Below, in pieces: positions 34,952 to 44,670 of a DNA stretch of 64,000 nt; the stretch's first letter is position 1; every line of letters begins with the position of its first letter. This DNA is from Coprothermobacter platensis DSM 11748 (lineage in GTDB: Bacteria; Coprothermobacterota; Coprothermobacteria; Coprothermobacterales; Coprothermobacteraceae). The translations under genes and the position numbers were made by a program. Location of the stretch: NCBI RefSeq assembly GCF_000378005.1, contig NZ_KB899040.1:1252795-1316794 (forward strand). Reading direction: 5' to 3'. A model generated the notes under the pieces. It was not told the DNA's origin and did not search any database. It saw only the letters and a program-made list of their open reading frames with translations.

Positions 34952-36555
34952 AGAATAACGAGCCATCGAAGTTTGACGCCATAATAGTCGGTGGAGGGAT
35001 AGCTGGTTTAACAGCAGCGTCCTACTTATGCAGGTATGGTCATAATACGCTGTTATTGGAAAAGTCAAAAAATGTTGGTGGGCTTGTTGGATCCTTTGAA
35101 AAAGATGGCTTCATCTTTGATTTTGGTGCTCGAGCTTTTGAAAACTCAGGCATCATCTTGCCCATGTTAAAACAGCTTGGCATCGACATGGAATTTTTGG
35201 GCAATCCAGTTACCATAGGAATTGGGGATGAATTTGTCGAAATTTCTTCCCAGGAGAGCCTGCACGATTATGGCAATATGCTCAAAAGACTTTTTCCGCA
35301 AAACGGCAGCGATATAGATAGAATCATGCAAGAGATTGACAAGACGATGAGCTATATGGATGTTATGTACGGCATAGATAATCCACTTTTCTCAGATTTG
35401 AACAACGATACCCAATACTTATTGCATACGTTGCTTCCTTGGTTGCTCAAATACCGGAAAAACCTAAAGCAAATTAAAAAGTTAAACGAGCCAGTTGATG
35501 AGTACTTAATGAAGTTCACAGACAACAGGCAACTTGTTGACATGATCACACAGCACTTCTTCAGGAAGACACCTACTTTCTTCGCACTTAGTTACTTTGG
35601 CCTGTACATGGAATACTTTTACCCCAAAGGCGGAACCGGCGTACTGCCACGAGCACTAAGCAGCTACATTGAGACACATGGAGGGAAAGTTCTGGTTGAT
35701 AGCGCTGTAACCAAAATAGATTTGGACCATAAAAGTGTCATCACAGGCGATGGGAAAGAGTTTTCTTACGAGGAACTTATCTGGGCATGTGACCAGAAAA
35801 CTCTTTACAACGTGCTGGAAACAAACGACCAAAGATTACGTAAAAAGATCTCCGAAAATCGAGAATTGCTAAATGGGTGCCACGGAAGCGATTCAGTGCT
35901 CACTGTGTTTTTAGCGTTAGATATGGACAAGGAGTATTTCAGAAAACGTTGTGGAGCACATCTCTTCTACACGCCAAATACCAATGGGTTGTCCTCGTTT
36001 GTCAATCCAATACAAGCACACCCAAATCCAAATACCCCAAAAGAAATGATCATGCAGTGGATCATAGACTATTTCAAACACACCACTTATGAAATTTCCT
36101 GCCCGGCATTAAGGGATTCATCACTGGCGCCGCAAGGCAACACAGGACTAATTGTGAGTTCTTTAATAGACTACGACATTGCAAAGGTTGCAGCTTCGCA
36201 AGGTTGGTACTCTGAATTTAAAGAACAATGCGAAAGAGCCATCCTTGACACTCTTGACAGCTCGGTTTTCCCTGGAATAAAAACGAAAGTACTGTTTAGC
36301 AGTTGCTCTACGCCATTAAGCATTGAACGTATAACCGGGAATTTTGAAGGTGCAATTACTGGTTGGGCATTTACAAACACATTCTTGCCCTGTGAAACAA
36401 ACCTTGATAAAATCTCAAAAGCTGTCTTCACACCCTTTAGAAACCTTTACCAGGCAGGGCAATGGACCTTTGGCCCATCAGGAATACCGACATGTATTCT
36501 TACAGGCAAATTAGCTGCAGATGATGTGCACAAAAAACTAAACAAACGGCACTAA
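34948..36555 (+). CDS. FAD-dependent CrtI/phytoene desaturase-like oxidoreductase
   Basis: The 535-aa protein opens with the dinucleotide fold IIVGGGIAGLTAASYLCRYG and LLLEKSKNVGGLVGSF, and closes with NLYQAGQWTFGPSGIPTCIL, which contacts FAD in amine-oxidase/CrtI/CrtISO enzymes. The substrate is unknown; a carotenoid or other polyene is possible. Coupling to the Rieske gene is seen directly (4-bp overlap). Confidence 0.85.
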   Translation: MKNNEPSKFDAIIVGGGIAGLTAASYLCRYGHNTLLLEKSKNVGGLVGSFEKDGFIFDFGARAFENSGIILPMLKQLGIDMEFLGNPVTIGIGDEFVEISSQESLHDYGNMLKRLFPQNGSDIDRIMQEIDKTMSYMDVMYGIDNPLFSDLNNDTQYLLHTLLPWLLKYRKNLKQIKKLNEPVDEYLMKFTDNRQLVDMITQHFFRKTPTFFALSYFGLYMEYFYPKGGTGVLPRALSSYIETHGGKVLVDSAVTKIDLDHKSVITGDGKEFSYEELIWACDQKTLYNVLETNDQRLRKKISENRELLNGCHGSDSVLTVFLALDMDKEYFRKRCGAHLFYTPNTNGLSSFVNPIQAHPNPNTPKEMIMQWIIDYFKHTTYEISCPALRDSSLAPQGNTGLIVSSLIDYDIAKVAASQGWYSEFKEQCERAILDTLDSSVFPGIKTKVLFSSCSTPLSIERITGNFEGAITGWAFTNTFLPCETNLDKISKAVFTPFRNLYQAGQWTFGPSGIPTCILTGKLAADDVHKKLNKRH

Positions 36556-36721
36556 CCGTTTCATCATTATCACATTCCCTAATTAGGCAGCAGTAAGCCC
36601 AATCCCCATATATTCAAGACTTCTCTCCAGATGCATATAACATCTCAAAAATATGAAAAGTGAGCAAGAGTCAAGAGCAATGTGATTCTGGGCCTATCAT
36701 TAAGCTGTGAGGTGAAGTCAA

Positions 36722-37468
36722 ATGAAAGCTGCGCTTGTAGTGAACTGTGTAACTGCCAACACATATATGAACTTTGCAAGAATGCTAAGTTGTATTGAAG
36801 AATGCGCAAAGAACGGTGCTCAGCTAGTAGTTTTTGGTGAAGCAGCCATCACCGGACTCATTAACAATGATGACCCAACGCATGACTTTCCTTTGGCTTC
36901 TCCACTGCCGGGACCTATAACTGATGATCTATGCAAGAAGGCTGCTGAACTTAACGTGCACATTGCTACTGGCATATTGGAGAAAGACGACTCTAAACTC
37001 TATGACTCTGCAGTTCTCATCTCTCCAATTGAAGGCATCGTTCTCAAGTACAGGCGCATGAGCCCAGGATGGCACAGCAGGAGCGCAGATCCAAAGGTTT
37101 ACTGCGAAGGCACGGAAGTTGACAAATGCTATACGCCTTTAGGCTCTTTTGCTTTTCTCATATGTGGAGACCTGTTCGATGAACACATAAGGGCTAAAGT
37201 GCGTGAACTTCACCTGGGCTGGCTGCTGCACCTCATGGCTCGCTCTTTGGAAGATGGTTCATTTGATCAGGTACAGTGGGACAAAGAAAAACTCGAATAC
37301 GCGGAGCAGGTCAAAGCTTGCGGCACTACAACACTCATGGTGAACTACCTTGCTTCAGAGGAGCTTGAGGACAAGAACTTTGGCGGAGCCATGGTGGTGT
37401 CTCCCAGCGGAAAAATCGTTTCGGAGCTGCCCATAGGCAAAGAAGGAATACTTTACGTGGACCTGTGA
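36722..37468 (+). CDS. carbon-nitrogen hydrolase (nitrilase superfamily)
   Basis: A 248-aa amidase-like enzyme with the Glu-Lys-Cys triad at E40 (VVFGEAAITG), K109 (VLKYRRM) and C148 (LICGDLF). The substrate is not evident; small amides or omega-amides are typical. GAGGTGA precedes ATG by 7 nt. Confidence 0.87.
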   Translation: MKAALVVNCVTANTYMNFARMLSCIEECAKNGAQLVVFGEAAITGLINNDDPTHDFPLASPLPGPITDDLCKKAAELNVHIATGILEKDDSKLYDSAVLISPIEGIVLKYRRMSPGWHSRSADPKVYCEGTEVDKCYTPLGSFAFLICGDLFDEHIRAKVRELHLGWLLHLMARSLEDGSFDQVQWDKEKLEYAEQVKACGTTTLMVNYLASEELEDKNFGGAMVVSPSGKIVSELPIGKEGILYVDL

Positions 37469-37639
37469 GAAATTTCTTTTACGGGTCAGCCACAGTGAAG
37501 TACAATGTAGATCTCCGTTTACTATTCCCCTACTTCATCGCAATCAGCTATGCGGTTCAACAATATTAGCCAAAAGGGCCATAATGAGTATGAACGTCAG
37601 TCGGTTTATGCAAAATTTTACAAAAAGAAGGTGAAAGCG

Positions 37640-38485
37640 TTGACAGAAAGAAGCTACGGGTACATAGTGCTGACTACGTTGGTCATCTTTTTGGCTTTGG
37701 GGGCAGCCAGCTCCATTTTGCAGAACCTTTTTGCAGACAGAATAGCTCAAGGCTATTTAATGGAATACTGTTTGTCCACGGGCGCTGTGCAGATGGTTCT
37801 TTCTTTGCTTGTCATATGGATCATGAAAAGGAACCGCTTGTTTTACAAAGACGAATTTACCAATAAGGGTTTGTGTAAAGGGCTCAAACTCGGTTGGCTT
37901 GCTTACATATTTGCTGTGCTGTTGTTTACCCTGAACTACATGGGACAAGACAAGGCATTATTTGTCGTCAGCCCGAACCCATTGCATGTGCTCATAGTGC
38001 TTTTCTCAGCACTGACTACAGGTTTTTTTGAGGAGACATTAGTTCGGGGTTTTGTACTCAATGCCATAAACGTGAAACTACTTGGAGTTAAAGACGGAAC
38101 CAAGAAAGCCATGTTGTGGTCTTCAGCCATTTTTGCATTGGCACACTTTTTCAACCTTGTAATGAACCCAAACTTCCTCCCAGTCTTTGCTAACGTTGTG
38201 CAAGCGTTCATGATTGGTTTGTACCTCTCAGCTATCTATGTAAGAAGCGAAAATCTGATAGCTCCATCGATCATCCATGGTGCAATAGATTTCGCGTCTT
38301 TCATTTTTTACGCCATCCTTTCGCCACAGGCTTTGTCTTCAATGATGGCAACTGCACAACCTGAAAATAACACCTCGCCTATTGTTTCTTTTTTGGTACA
38401 GATGGCAATAACTGTTCCATTTTTAATGGCAGCCTTTTCAATGATGAAAAATGTGGGTAAGAAAATGCCAAAGGAGGCAGTTTAA
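37640..38485 (+). CDS. CPBP-family intramembrane metalloprotease
   Basis: A membrane protein of 281 aa with the EExxxR motif (FFEETLVRG) and following His motifs (FALAHFF, IIHGAID), the hallmarks of CAAX-protease/bacteriocin-processing (Abi) enzymes. TTG 37640 is chosen since AAGGTGA lies 5 nt upstream; the longer frame adds 30 charged residues with no ribosome site. Confidence 0.83.
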   Translation: MTERSYGYIVLTTLVIFLALGAASSILQNLFADRIAQGYLMEYCLSTGAVQMVLSLLVIWIMKRNRLFYKDEFTNKGLCKGLKLGWLAYIFAVLLFTLNYMGQDKALFVVSPNPLHVLIVLFSALTTGFFEETLVRGFVLNAINVKLLGVKDGTKKAMLWSSAIFALAHFFNLVMNPNFLPVFANVVQAFMIGLYLSAIYVRSENLIAPSIIHGAIDFASFIFYAILSPQALSSMMATAQPENNTSPIVSFLVQMAITVPFLMAAFSMMKNVGKKMPKEAV

Positions 38486-38503
38486 CACCACCTCCTTTGG
38501 TTC
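38468..38503. terminator. terminator between CPBP and glycosyltransferase genes
   Basis: CCAAAGGAGG (38468-38477) and CCTCCTTTGG (38491-38500) form a 10-bp stem. The 5' arm lies in the last codons of the protease gene. The T-run is short. Confidence 0.6.
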
Positions 38504-38515
38504 ACAAACCGGTAG

Positions 38516-40528
38516 TCACGCAGCTACAAGCTCAGAACCGATTCCTAAGCCCATGTACTGAAGTATGTCTGATGAAAAATCACGATTTTCCAAAGCTATA
38601 ACAGCTTGTTCCCACGTTAGGCAACCATTATCAAGTAAAGCTGCCAAACGTCTGAATAATTCCTGATCCCTCTGAGATGGTTTAGAGCCACCAGACAAAC
38701 GCGTCATAATCGCCTTTTTTGTGGTATAGACTGTTTTCAGAGAACCTTTATCCGCAAATGTTTCTTCATAACGTGAAGGGTCAGAAAAAGGTGTCTCTGC
38801 AACAACGTAAGTATCATCATATTTTAAGATGGGGCAAAACAAATTTTGTTCCATGTTCTGTTTATCGAACTGTTCTTGAAAGTTGTCAAAAGCAGAAATA
38901 TCACTCACGTAAAGCTTGTGCGTACTTGCAGCAAGCGCTTTAGCAAGCATCTCTTCTGTTACATAGCCTTTTTCAAGAAGCACTTCGCCTAATCGTTTGT
39001 TTTCTTTGCGAGCGGTATTCAACGCATCACTCAATTTTGTAAAATCGATATACTGCTTTTCAAGTAACACATCACCCAAATTTCTATAATAGCTATAAAG
39101 AACATGTTTCTCTAAGAACTCATGATCTGTTTTGTTCCACTTAATACCCTTTTGTTTTGATTTGCCACGGTTCATACCGAACAAATACCAACCCCATGCA
39201 CGCGCAGTCGCCATGAAGTTAATAAGATTACCCCAAACAAGCCTTATAGGTATGATAGGTGGGACTAAACATGCTATGAAAGCACTTCTGAAACCATAGA
39301 CACTGTAGATAGCGAGAGCTCTCATAAACTGTTTGTAAAGCATAACAACGGTCAATGAAACAGAAAGCCACCACGAAAACGACCACATAGGATATACAGC
39401 AGGTAAGCGAATAAATAGCGAAAGGATAAAGTAGACAAGAATAACATAAGCTGGAAGGACCAAGATGTTAATAAACTTACTCTTCCAATCCTTATAAAGA
39501 GCGAAACGCTGGATAAGGTTTAAACGTTCATCCTCCTTGGAAAAGATTTCAGTTATTTTCAAAGATTGCATGGTAATACCGTAGATCCAACGTGTTTTCT
39601 GCTTCACGGCCGCAGAAAAATTGCTCGGAAACAAACTTCGCGTAGTTATGTAATCATATCTAATTTTTCCGTTGTTCAGAAGGCGAGGAACTTTTTCTAA
39701 AACGTAATGCACCTGAAAACCGTTTTTTGCCAAGTCAATAGAAAACTTATAGTCTTCTGTTAGACTTCCTTCGGTAAACAGTGGCTTATCCTTATAGAAA
39801 GACAGCACCCGACGGGAAATAACAAAACCCGTGCCTGCTGAAGGTACAACTGCTTGAGTGTCACTTCTCATCACCATGTATCTAAAGTGATTTTCTGCGA
39901 ACTCGTCAGCGTATGTCCCTGAAGTCAAATTAGATATGGAGAACACGTTTTTCCAGTTAGGTTTCTTCTGCAAAGGAAAAACTGGGAACTGTAAAGAATC
40001 GTACTGGTCGATTAGAAAATTCGTCATTTTGAGTTCATAAGGGTGAACAACATCTTCAGAATCATGCACAGTAATAGATGCGAAACGGCAATGGTGTTCA
40101 TCTTCAAATTGCTTGATAGACGTTATCATGTTGTTCAAATTCTGTGCTTTTGATGTGGGTCCGGGAACAGGGTTTATAACCACATGGACATTTTCATATT
40201 TCTTGGACAATTTTTCCGCAACCGCTATAGTCGCATCATCATTCGGGTAGACACCTAAGAACACATGGTACATAGATCTCGGATAATGCACAGTTGATAT
40301 CATGTGGTCGATGACTTGCTCGATAACGTTATCTTCATGCCATGCGGCCACCATAACTGCCAGAAGCTTTGGTGGCAGATTATCCACCAGCTGCAATGGA
40401 AGTTTTTCTTCTTTATTGTGGCGTTTTCTTGTTAAGAAATATCCTATATCCCAAATTACATCATCAATGTTGAGAATGATCATGCCCAACGCCACTATTA
40501 GCCCAAACACATAAACTGCTATACTCAT
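38516..40528 (-). CDS. membrane glycosyltransferase family 2 with MshEN (c-di-GMP-binding type) tail, NfrB-like
   Basis: The 670-aa protein has an N-terminal helix and a GT2 domain (about 50-320; DSED at 156, TEDY at 257, KTRWIYG at 311). Membrane helices follow (about 350-450). The tail carries two MshEN-type repeats (about 482-507 and 512-535; RLGEVLLEKGYVTEEMLAKAL) within a T2SSE N-terminal fold. In NfrB and related proteins this tail binds cyclic di-GMP and controls polysaccharide export. The polymer made here is unknown. It has a 5' region with a stem structure (40589-40645). Confidence 0.85.
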   Translation of the reverse strand: MSIAVYVFGLIVALGMIILNIDDVIWDIGYFLTRKRHNKEEKLPLQLVDNLPPKLLAVMVAAWHEDNVIEQVIDHMISTVHYPRSMYHVFLGVYPNDDATIAVAEKLSKKYENVHVVINPVPGPTSKAQNLNNMITSIKQFEDEHHCRFASITVHDSEDVVHPYELKMTNFLIDQYDSLQFPVFPLQKKPNWKNVFSISNLTSGTYADEFAENHFRYMVMRSDTQAVVPSAGTGFVISRRVLSFYKDKPLFTEGSLTEDYKFSIDLAKNGFQVHYVLEKVPRLLNNGKIRYDYITTRSLFPSNFSAAVKQKTRWIYGITMQSLKITEIFSKEDERLNLIQRFALYKDWKSKFINILVLPAYVILVYFILSLFIRLPAVYPMWSFSWWLSVSLTVVMLYKQFMRALAIYSVYGFRSAFIACLVPPIIPIRLVWGNLINFMATARAWGWYLFGMNRGKSKQKGIKWNKTDHEFLEKHVLYSYYRNLGDVLLEKQYIDFTKLSDALNTARKENKRLGEVLLEKGYVTEEMLAKALAASTHKLYVSDISAFDNFQEQFDKQNMEQNLFCPILKYDDTYVVAETPFSDPSRYEETFADKGSLKTVYTTKKAIMTRLSGGSKPSQRDQELFRRLAALLDNGCLTWEQAVIALENRDFSSDILQYMGLGIGSELVAA

Positions 40529-40588
40529 TTTTTCTCCTTCAAGAACCTATTGCGTCTTAAATTGCTATGTGTGAGCGCCACTCGCTAA

Positions 40589-40645
40589 AGGTGATGCTCT
40601 TTAACTTCGAAACATTCGCTGGCTAATTATAAGCGAACCTCACCT
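40589..40645 (-). promoter_or_regulatory. structured 5' leader candidate of the glycosyltransferase gene
   Basis: On the minus strand AGGTGA pairs with TCACCT (40640-40645 with 40589-40594), enclosing an inner stem TTCGCT/AGCGAA (40615-40620 with 40632-40637). It ends about 60 nt before the start codon. It does not fit a riboswitch class I know. The rest of the 358-bp gap up to nrdD is AT-rich and unremarkable. Confidence 0.35.
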
Positions 40646-40886
40646 ACTTAATATTAACACAATAAGAAATTTTATACAATAAAATACATATGACTTCATT
40701 GCAACCAAATGTAAGTTATTGCATCTGTTTTTATCCTTTTTTGCAACGGAATGTTAAGAACATATTTTTGCACAGATAACAATGAATATCCTTTTTATGA
40801 ATAACAACCTCCTCATAAGGCGTACGGCATAAGACGCTTCTTCCACTAAAATGTAATTGGGGATTTTGCCAAGGAGGTAGTTCAAT

Positions 40887-42977
40887 ATGTTTGAAAGTAT
40901 AAGGAAGAGAGACGGTCGTATTGTGCCTTTCGATGCACAAAGAATTACTCGCGCTATAACAAAAGCGGGAAAAGCTACTGGCGAATTTTCTTCAGACATA
41001 GCAGAAAAACTAACATTGAAGGTATTGAGCGTAGCTCAAGAAGTGATAAAAGATGACATTCCGTCAGTTGAGCAGATACAGGATATTGTTGAAGAAGTGC
41101 TGATTGCATCTCCTTATCGCAAAACAGCCAAGGCATACATCATTTACCGAGAGGAACACAGCAAAATAAGGGAAATCGTTTCAAAAGCCAACTCCGATTT
41201 GGTAGACCAGTATTTAAAGCGCATCGATTGGCAGGTAAATGAAAACAGCAACATGTCTTTTTCACTGCAAGGATTGAACAACTACATTTCTTCAGAAATC
41301 AGCAAGGTGTATTGGTTGAACAACATCTACCCGAGAGAAATTAAACAAGCACATGTAAACGGAGATTTACACATACATGACCTGGGCACCCTTTCTGTTT
41401 ATTGTGTGGGTTGGGACTTATCTGATTTATTGCGTTACGGGTTCAAAGGTGCAGATTCTGGAAAAGTGGAGAGTAAGCCAGCAAAACATTTTCGTAGCGC
41501 CTTGGGACAGGTAGTAAATTTCTTTTACACACTTCAGGGAGAAGCTGCAGGAGCTCAAGCTTTCTCAAATTTTGATACACTGCTTGCTCCATTCATTCGG
41601 CATGACGGTCTTTCTTATCGGGATGTAAAGCAAGCTATGCAGGAATTCTTGTTCAATGTAAATGTGCCTACAAGGGTGGGCTTTCAAACGCCGTTCACAA
41701 ACATAACGCTGGACCTGAACCCGCCAAAACATTTAGCGAATCAACCTGTCATCATTGGTGGTGAGTTTCAAGATAGCGTTTATGGAGAGTACCAGCAGGA
41801 AATGGACATGCTCAATAAAGCTTTCCTCGAAGTCATGCTCGAAGGTGATGCCAAAGGTAGACCATTTACCTTCCCCATCCCCACATACAACATAACAAAA
41901 GATTTTGACTGGAACAACGAAAACATGCAGCTTCTTTGGGAAGTTACCGCAAAATATGGCATACCTTATTTCTCAAACTTCATCAACTCGGACATGAAGC
42001 CTGAAGATGCACGAAGCATGTGTTGTAGGCTACGTCTGGACACAAGAAAGCTGGAAAGAAAAGGCGGTGGGCTTTTCGGTGCTAATCCAAAAACAGGAAG
42101 CATAGGTGTGGTCACCATAAATTTGCCTCGATTAGCTTTTCTTTCACAAAATGAAGAAGAATTCTTCTCTTCACTGGCAAAAATGATGGACTTGGCAAAA
42201 AACAGTTTAGAGATAAAAAGAAAAGTTCTGGAGCGATTTACAGAAGAAGGCCTTTATCCTTACACAAAGTTTTATCTAAAAGATGTAAAAAACACTTTTG
42301 GTGAATACTGGAAGAATCACTTTTCCACCATTGGTTTAATTGGTATGAATGAAGCATGTTTGAACCTAATTGGAACCGATATCGGCACAAGCGAAGGGAA
42401 GAACTTTGCATCAAAAGTTCTTGATTTCATGCGAGAGAGATTGGTGCAGTACCAAGAAGAAACATCCAACAATTACAATTTGGAAGCCACACCAGCAGAA
42501 GGCACATCTTATCGTTTAGCTAAAATTGATAAGGAAAAATATCCAGATATCATATGTGCTAATGAAATGCAGTACATAGAAGGTGCAGAACCATTCTACA
42601 CAAACTCCTCTCAGCTACCTGTCAACTACACTGATGACATGTTTGAAGCCCTGGATTTGCAAGATGACCTTCAAACAAAATACACAGGCGGTACTGTGTT
42701 GCATCTCTTTGTAGGAGAACGCATATCCGATCCTGAAACGGTAAAACTATTAGTAAAGAGGATATGTGAGCAGTATCGCCTCCCCTATTTTACTTTGACA
42801 CCCACCTTCAGCATATGCCCTACCCACGGTTACATTTCTGGAGAACATCACCAATGCCCAGAATGTGGTGCAGAAAGTGAAGTTTATTCACGCGTCGTGG
42901 GTTACTTGAGGCCTGTAAAACAATGGAATTACGGTAAAAAAGAAGAGTTTAAAATGAGGAAAACATTTAAGGTTTAG
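40887..42977 (+). CDS. nrdD: anaerobic ribonucleoside-triphosphate reductase (class III)
   Basis: NrdD makes dNTPs with a glycyl radical in the absence of oxygen. The 696-aa protein has an N-terminal ATP-cone (IRKRDGRIVPFDAQRITRAI) and the catalytic barrel (HVNGDLHIHDLG; GSIGVVTINLPR). Near the C-terminus it has a zinc-binding CPTH...CPECG group and the glycyl-radical loop RVVGYLRPV, where most NrdD have RVTGYL or RVCGYL. AAGGAGG precedes ATG. Confidence 0.95.
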   Translation: MFESIRKRDGRIVPFDAQRITRAITKAGKATGEFSSDIAEKLTLKVLSVAQEVIKDDIPSVEQIQDIVEEVLIASPYRKTAKAYIIYREEHSKIREIVSKANSDLVDQYLKRIDWQVNENSNMSFSLQGLNNYISSEISKVYWLNNIYPREIKQAHVNGDLHIHDLGTLSVYCVGWDLSDLLRYGFKGADSGKVESKPAKHFRSALGQVVNFFYTLQGEAAGAQAFSNFDTLLAPFIRHDGLSYRDVKQAMQEFLFNVNVPTRVGFQTPFTNITLDLNPPKHLANQPVIIGGEFQDSVYGEYQQEMDMLNKAFLEVMLEGDAKGRPFTFPIPTYNITKDFDWNNENMQLLWEVTAKYGIPYFSNFINSDMKPEDARSMCCRLRLDTRKLERKGGGLFGANPKTGSIGVVTINLPRLAFLSQNEEEFFSSLAKMMDLAKNSLEIKRKVLERFTEEGLYPYTKFYLKDVKNTFGEYWKNHFSTIGLIGMNEACLNLIGTDIGTSEGKNFASKVLDFMRERLVQYQEETSNNYNLEATPAEGTSYRLAKIDKEKYPDIICANEMQYIEGAEPFYTNSSQLPVNYTDDMFEALDLQDDLQTKYTGGTVLHLFVGERISDPETVKLLVKRICEQYRLPYFTLTPTFSICPTHGYISGEHHQCPECGAESEVYSRVVGYLRPVKQWNYGKKEEFKMRKTFKV

Positions 42978-42993
42978 AGGAAAACGCAGAAGA

Positions 42994-43686
42994 ATGGTTA
43001 TAGGCGGCTTACAAAGGTTTTCTCTCATTGATTTTCCAGGCAAAATCAGTGCCATCATCTTTACATTAGGCTGTAATTTTCGCTGCCCTTATTGCCATAA
43101 CCCAGAACTTGTGGATCCGAAACAGTATGCTGAAACACTCCAACAAGACAATGTAATGGACTTCCTTAAAAGTAGGACAGGGAAGCTTGATGCTGTGGTT
43201 ATCAGTGGCGGAGAGCCCACATTGCATGCAGACCTACCAGATTTTGTACAGCGTATAAAAGCCATGGGATTTTTGGTAAAGCTTGATACCAACGGTACTA
43301 ATCCAGATCTTTTAGAGGAATTGATTTCTCGAAAACTATTGGACTACGTTGCCATGGATATAAAAGCTCCGTTATGTAAGTATGAAGAGATTGCAAGAGT
43401 CCCTGTGAACATGGATGCCATAACCCAGAGCATAGAACTCTTGAAGCATGCTCTGATACCTCACGAATTTAGGACAACCATCGACAAAAGTTTGCTAACG
43501 ACAAAAGACATAATAGACATGGCAGCACTTTTGCAAGGTGAAGAACTTTATATTCTACAGCAATGCGTGACCTCAAAAGTACTGGACAAAGCGTTTATGG
43601 AGAATTCAAAACCTTATGACGATAGGCAGCTCGATAATGTGGTAACACAAGCACAGAAGTATGTAAAGCGCTGCTTCGTACGTTAA
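42994..43686 (+). CDS. nrdG: radical-SAM activating enzyme of class III RNR
   Basis: The 230-aa radical-SAM protein has the CxxxCxxC motif (GCNFRCPYCHNP near 27-38) and GGEPTLH near 73. It generates the glycyl radical on NrdD. It follows nrdD by 16 bp, and a strong terminator follows. Confidence 0.93.
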   Translation: MVIGGLQRFSLIDFPGKISAIIFTLGCNFRCPYCHNPELVDPKQYAETLQQDNVMDFLKSRTGKLDAVVISGGEPTLHADLPDFVQRIKAMGFLVKLDTNGTNPDLLEELISRKLLDYVAMDIKAPLCKYEEIARVPVNMDAITQSIELLKHALIPHEFRTTIDKSLLTTKDIIDMAALLQGEELYILQQCVTSKVLDKAFMENSKPYDDRQLDNVVTQAQKYVKRCFVR

Positions 43687-43694
43687 TTCCAGCC

Positions 43695-43738
43695 ACAAGA
43701 AGGGAGTTTGCTCAAACGGGCAGACCCCTTCTTGTTTT
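43695..43738 (+). terminator. terminator of the nrdDG operon
   Basis: ACAAGAAGGG (43695-43704) pairs with CCCTTCTTGT (43726-43735) and is followed by TTTT. Confidence 0.85.
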
Positions 43739-43842
43739 AGGTCAATGTTAACAATGCATATGCACAAAACGTGTGAAAACCATTATATACAAGCAAATAT
43801 CAGGCATTACGCTATACAGCAATGTGCATAGGTAATGTGTTT

Positions 43843-43871
43843 TTGCACGATGTTATCAACAATTCTATGAT
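43843..43871 (+). promoter_or_regulatory. promoter of the ABC exporter operon
   Basis: TTGCAC (43843-43848) and TATGAT (43866-43871) with exactly 17 bp between. The TTG start codon is 56 bp downstream. Confidence 0.65.
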
Positions 43872-43926
43872 AATATTGTGGCTATTGGTACTATTGAATG
43901 CATGAATTACGGGGAGGAACACAGCG

Positions 43927-44670
43927 TTGATTGAGCTTATGGAAGTTACAAAAGTTTATAAGGGCGGGGTTAAAGCCGTGGACAATTTGAACTTTAGCGT
44001 CAATTCAGGAGAACTGTTCGGTTTTATCGGCCCTAATGGAGCTGGTAAAACTACTACCATTAAGATGATGGTGGGCTTGTTGGAGCCGACCTCCGGTTCC
44101 GTAAAGATAGATGGCTACGATGTAAAGACAAATCCGCTGGACGTCAAGAAACGCATTGCTTACGTACCTGATGATCCTAATGTGTATGAAAAATTGACAG
44201 GTCTTGAATACTTGAACTTCATAGCCGATGTTTATAATGTCCCATCCACCGTTCGTAAAGAACGCATGGAACGGTTGCTGAATGTTTTTGAAATGACCAG
44301 TTCCGTTGGTAGCTTGATAGAAAGCTACTCCCATGGCATGCGCCAAAAAATCATCCTCATTGGCGCTTTACTGCACGATCCATCGGTATGGATTCTTGAT
44401 GAACCCATGGTGGGATTGGATCCACGAGCAGCATTTGAGCTTAAAACCATGATGCGAGAACATTGCGAACAAGGTCATACCGTATTCTTCTCTACACATG
44501 TTCTTGAAGTTGCAGAAAAACTTTGTGATCGCATTGGCATTATCGATAAAGGGCACCTAATAGCCTGTGGAACATTAGACGAGCTCAGACACGGGCAGCA
44601 AAATGAATCATTGGAGCAATTATTCCTGCAGCTTACCGACGCAACAGCGGAGGGAACCGAAAGTGAATAG
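43927..44670 (+). CDS. ABC transporter ATP-binding protein
   Basis: A 247-aa ATPase with Walker A GPNGAGKTTT near 36, signature SYSHGMRQK near 135, Walker B VWILDEPMVGLDP near 155 and the H-loop FFSTHV. It pairs with the permease that overlaps its end. TTG start with GGGGAGG 9 nt upstream. Confidence 0.9.
   Translation: MIELMEVTKVYKGGVKAVDNLNFSVNSGELFGFIGPNGAGKTTTIKMMVGLLEPTSGSVKIDGYDVKTNPLDVKKRIAYVPDDPNVYEKLTGLEYLNFIADVYNVPSTVRKERMERLLNVFEMTSSVGSLIESYSHGMRQKIILIGALLHDPSVWILDEPMVGLDPRAAFELKTMMREHCEQGHTVFFSTHVLEVAEKLCDRIGIIDKGHLIACGTLDELRHGQQNESLEQLFLQLTDATAEGTESE

Noticed and set aside
40589-40645. M-box or known c-di-GMP riboswitch before the glycosyltransferase gene
   Set aside because: AGGTGAGG recalls the M-box start, but the remaining conserved parts are missing.
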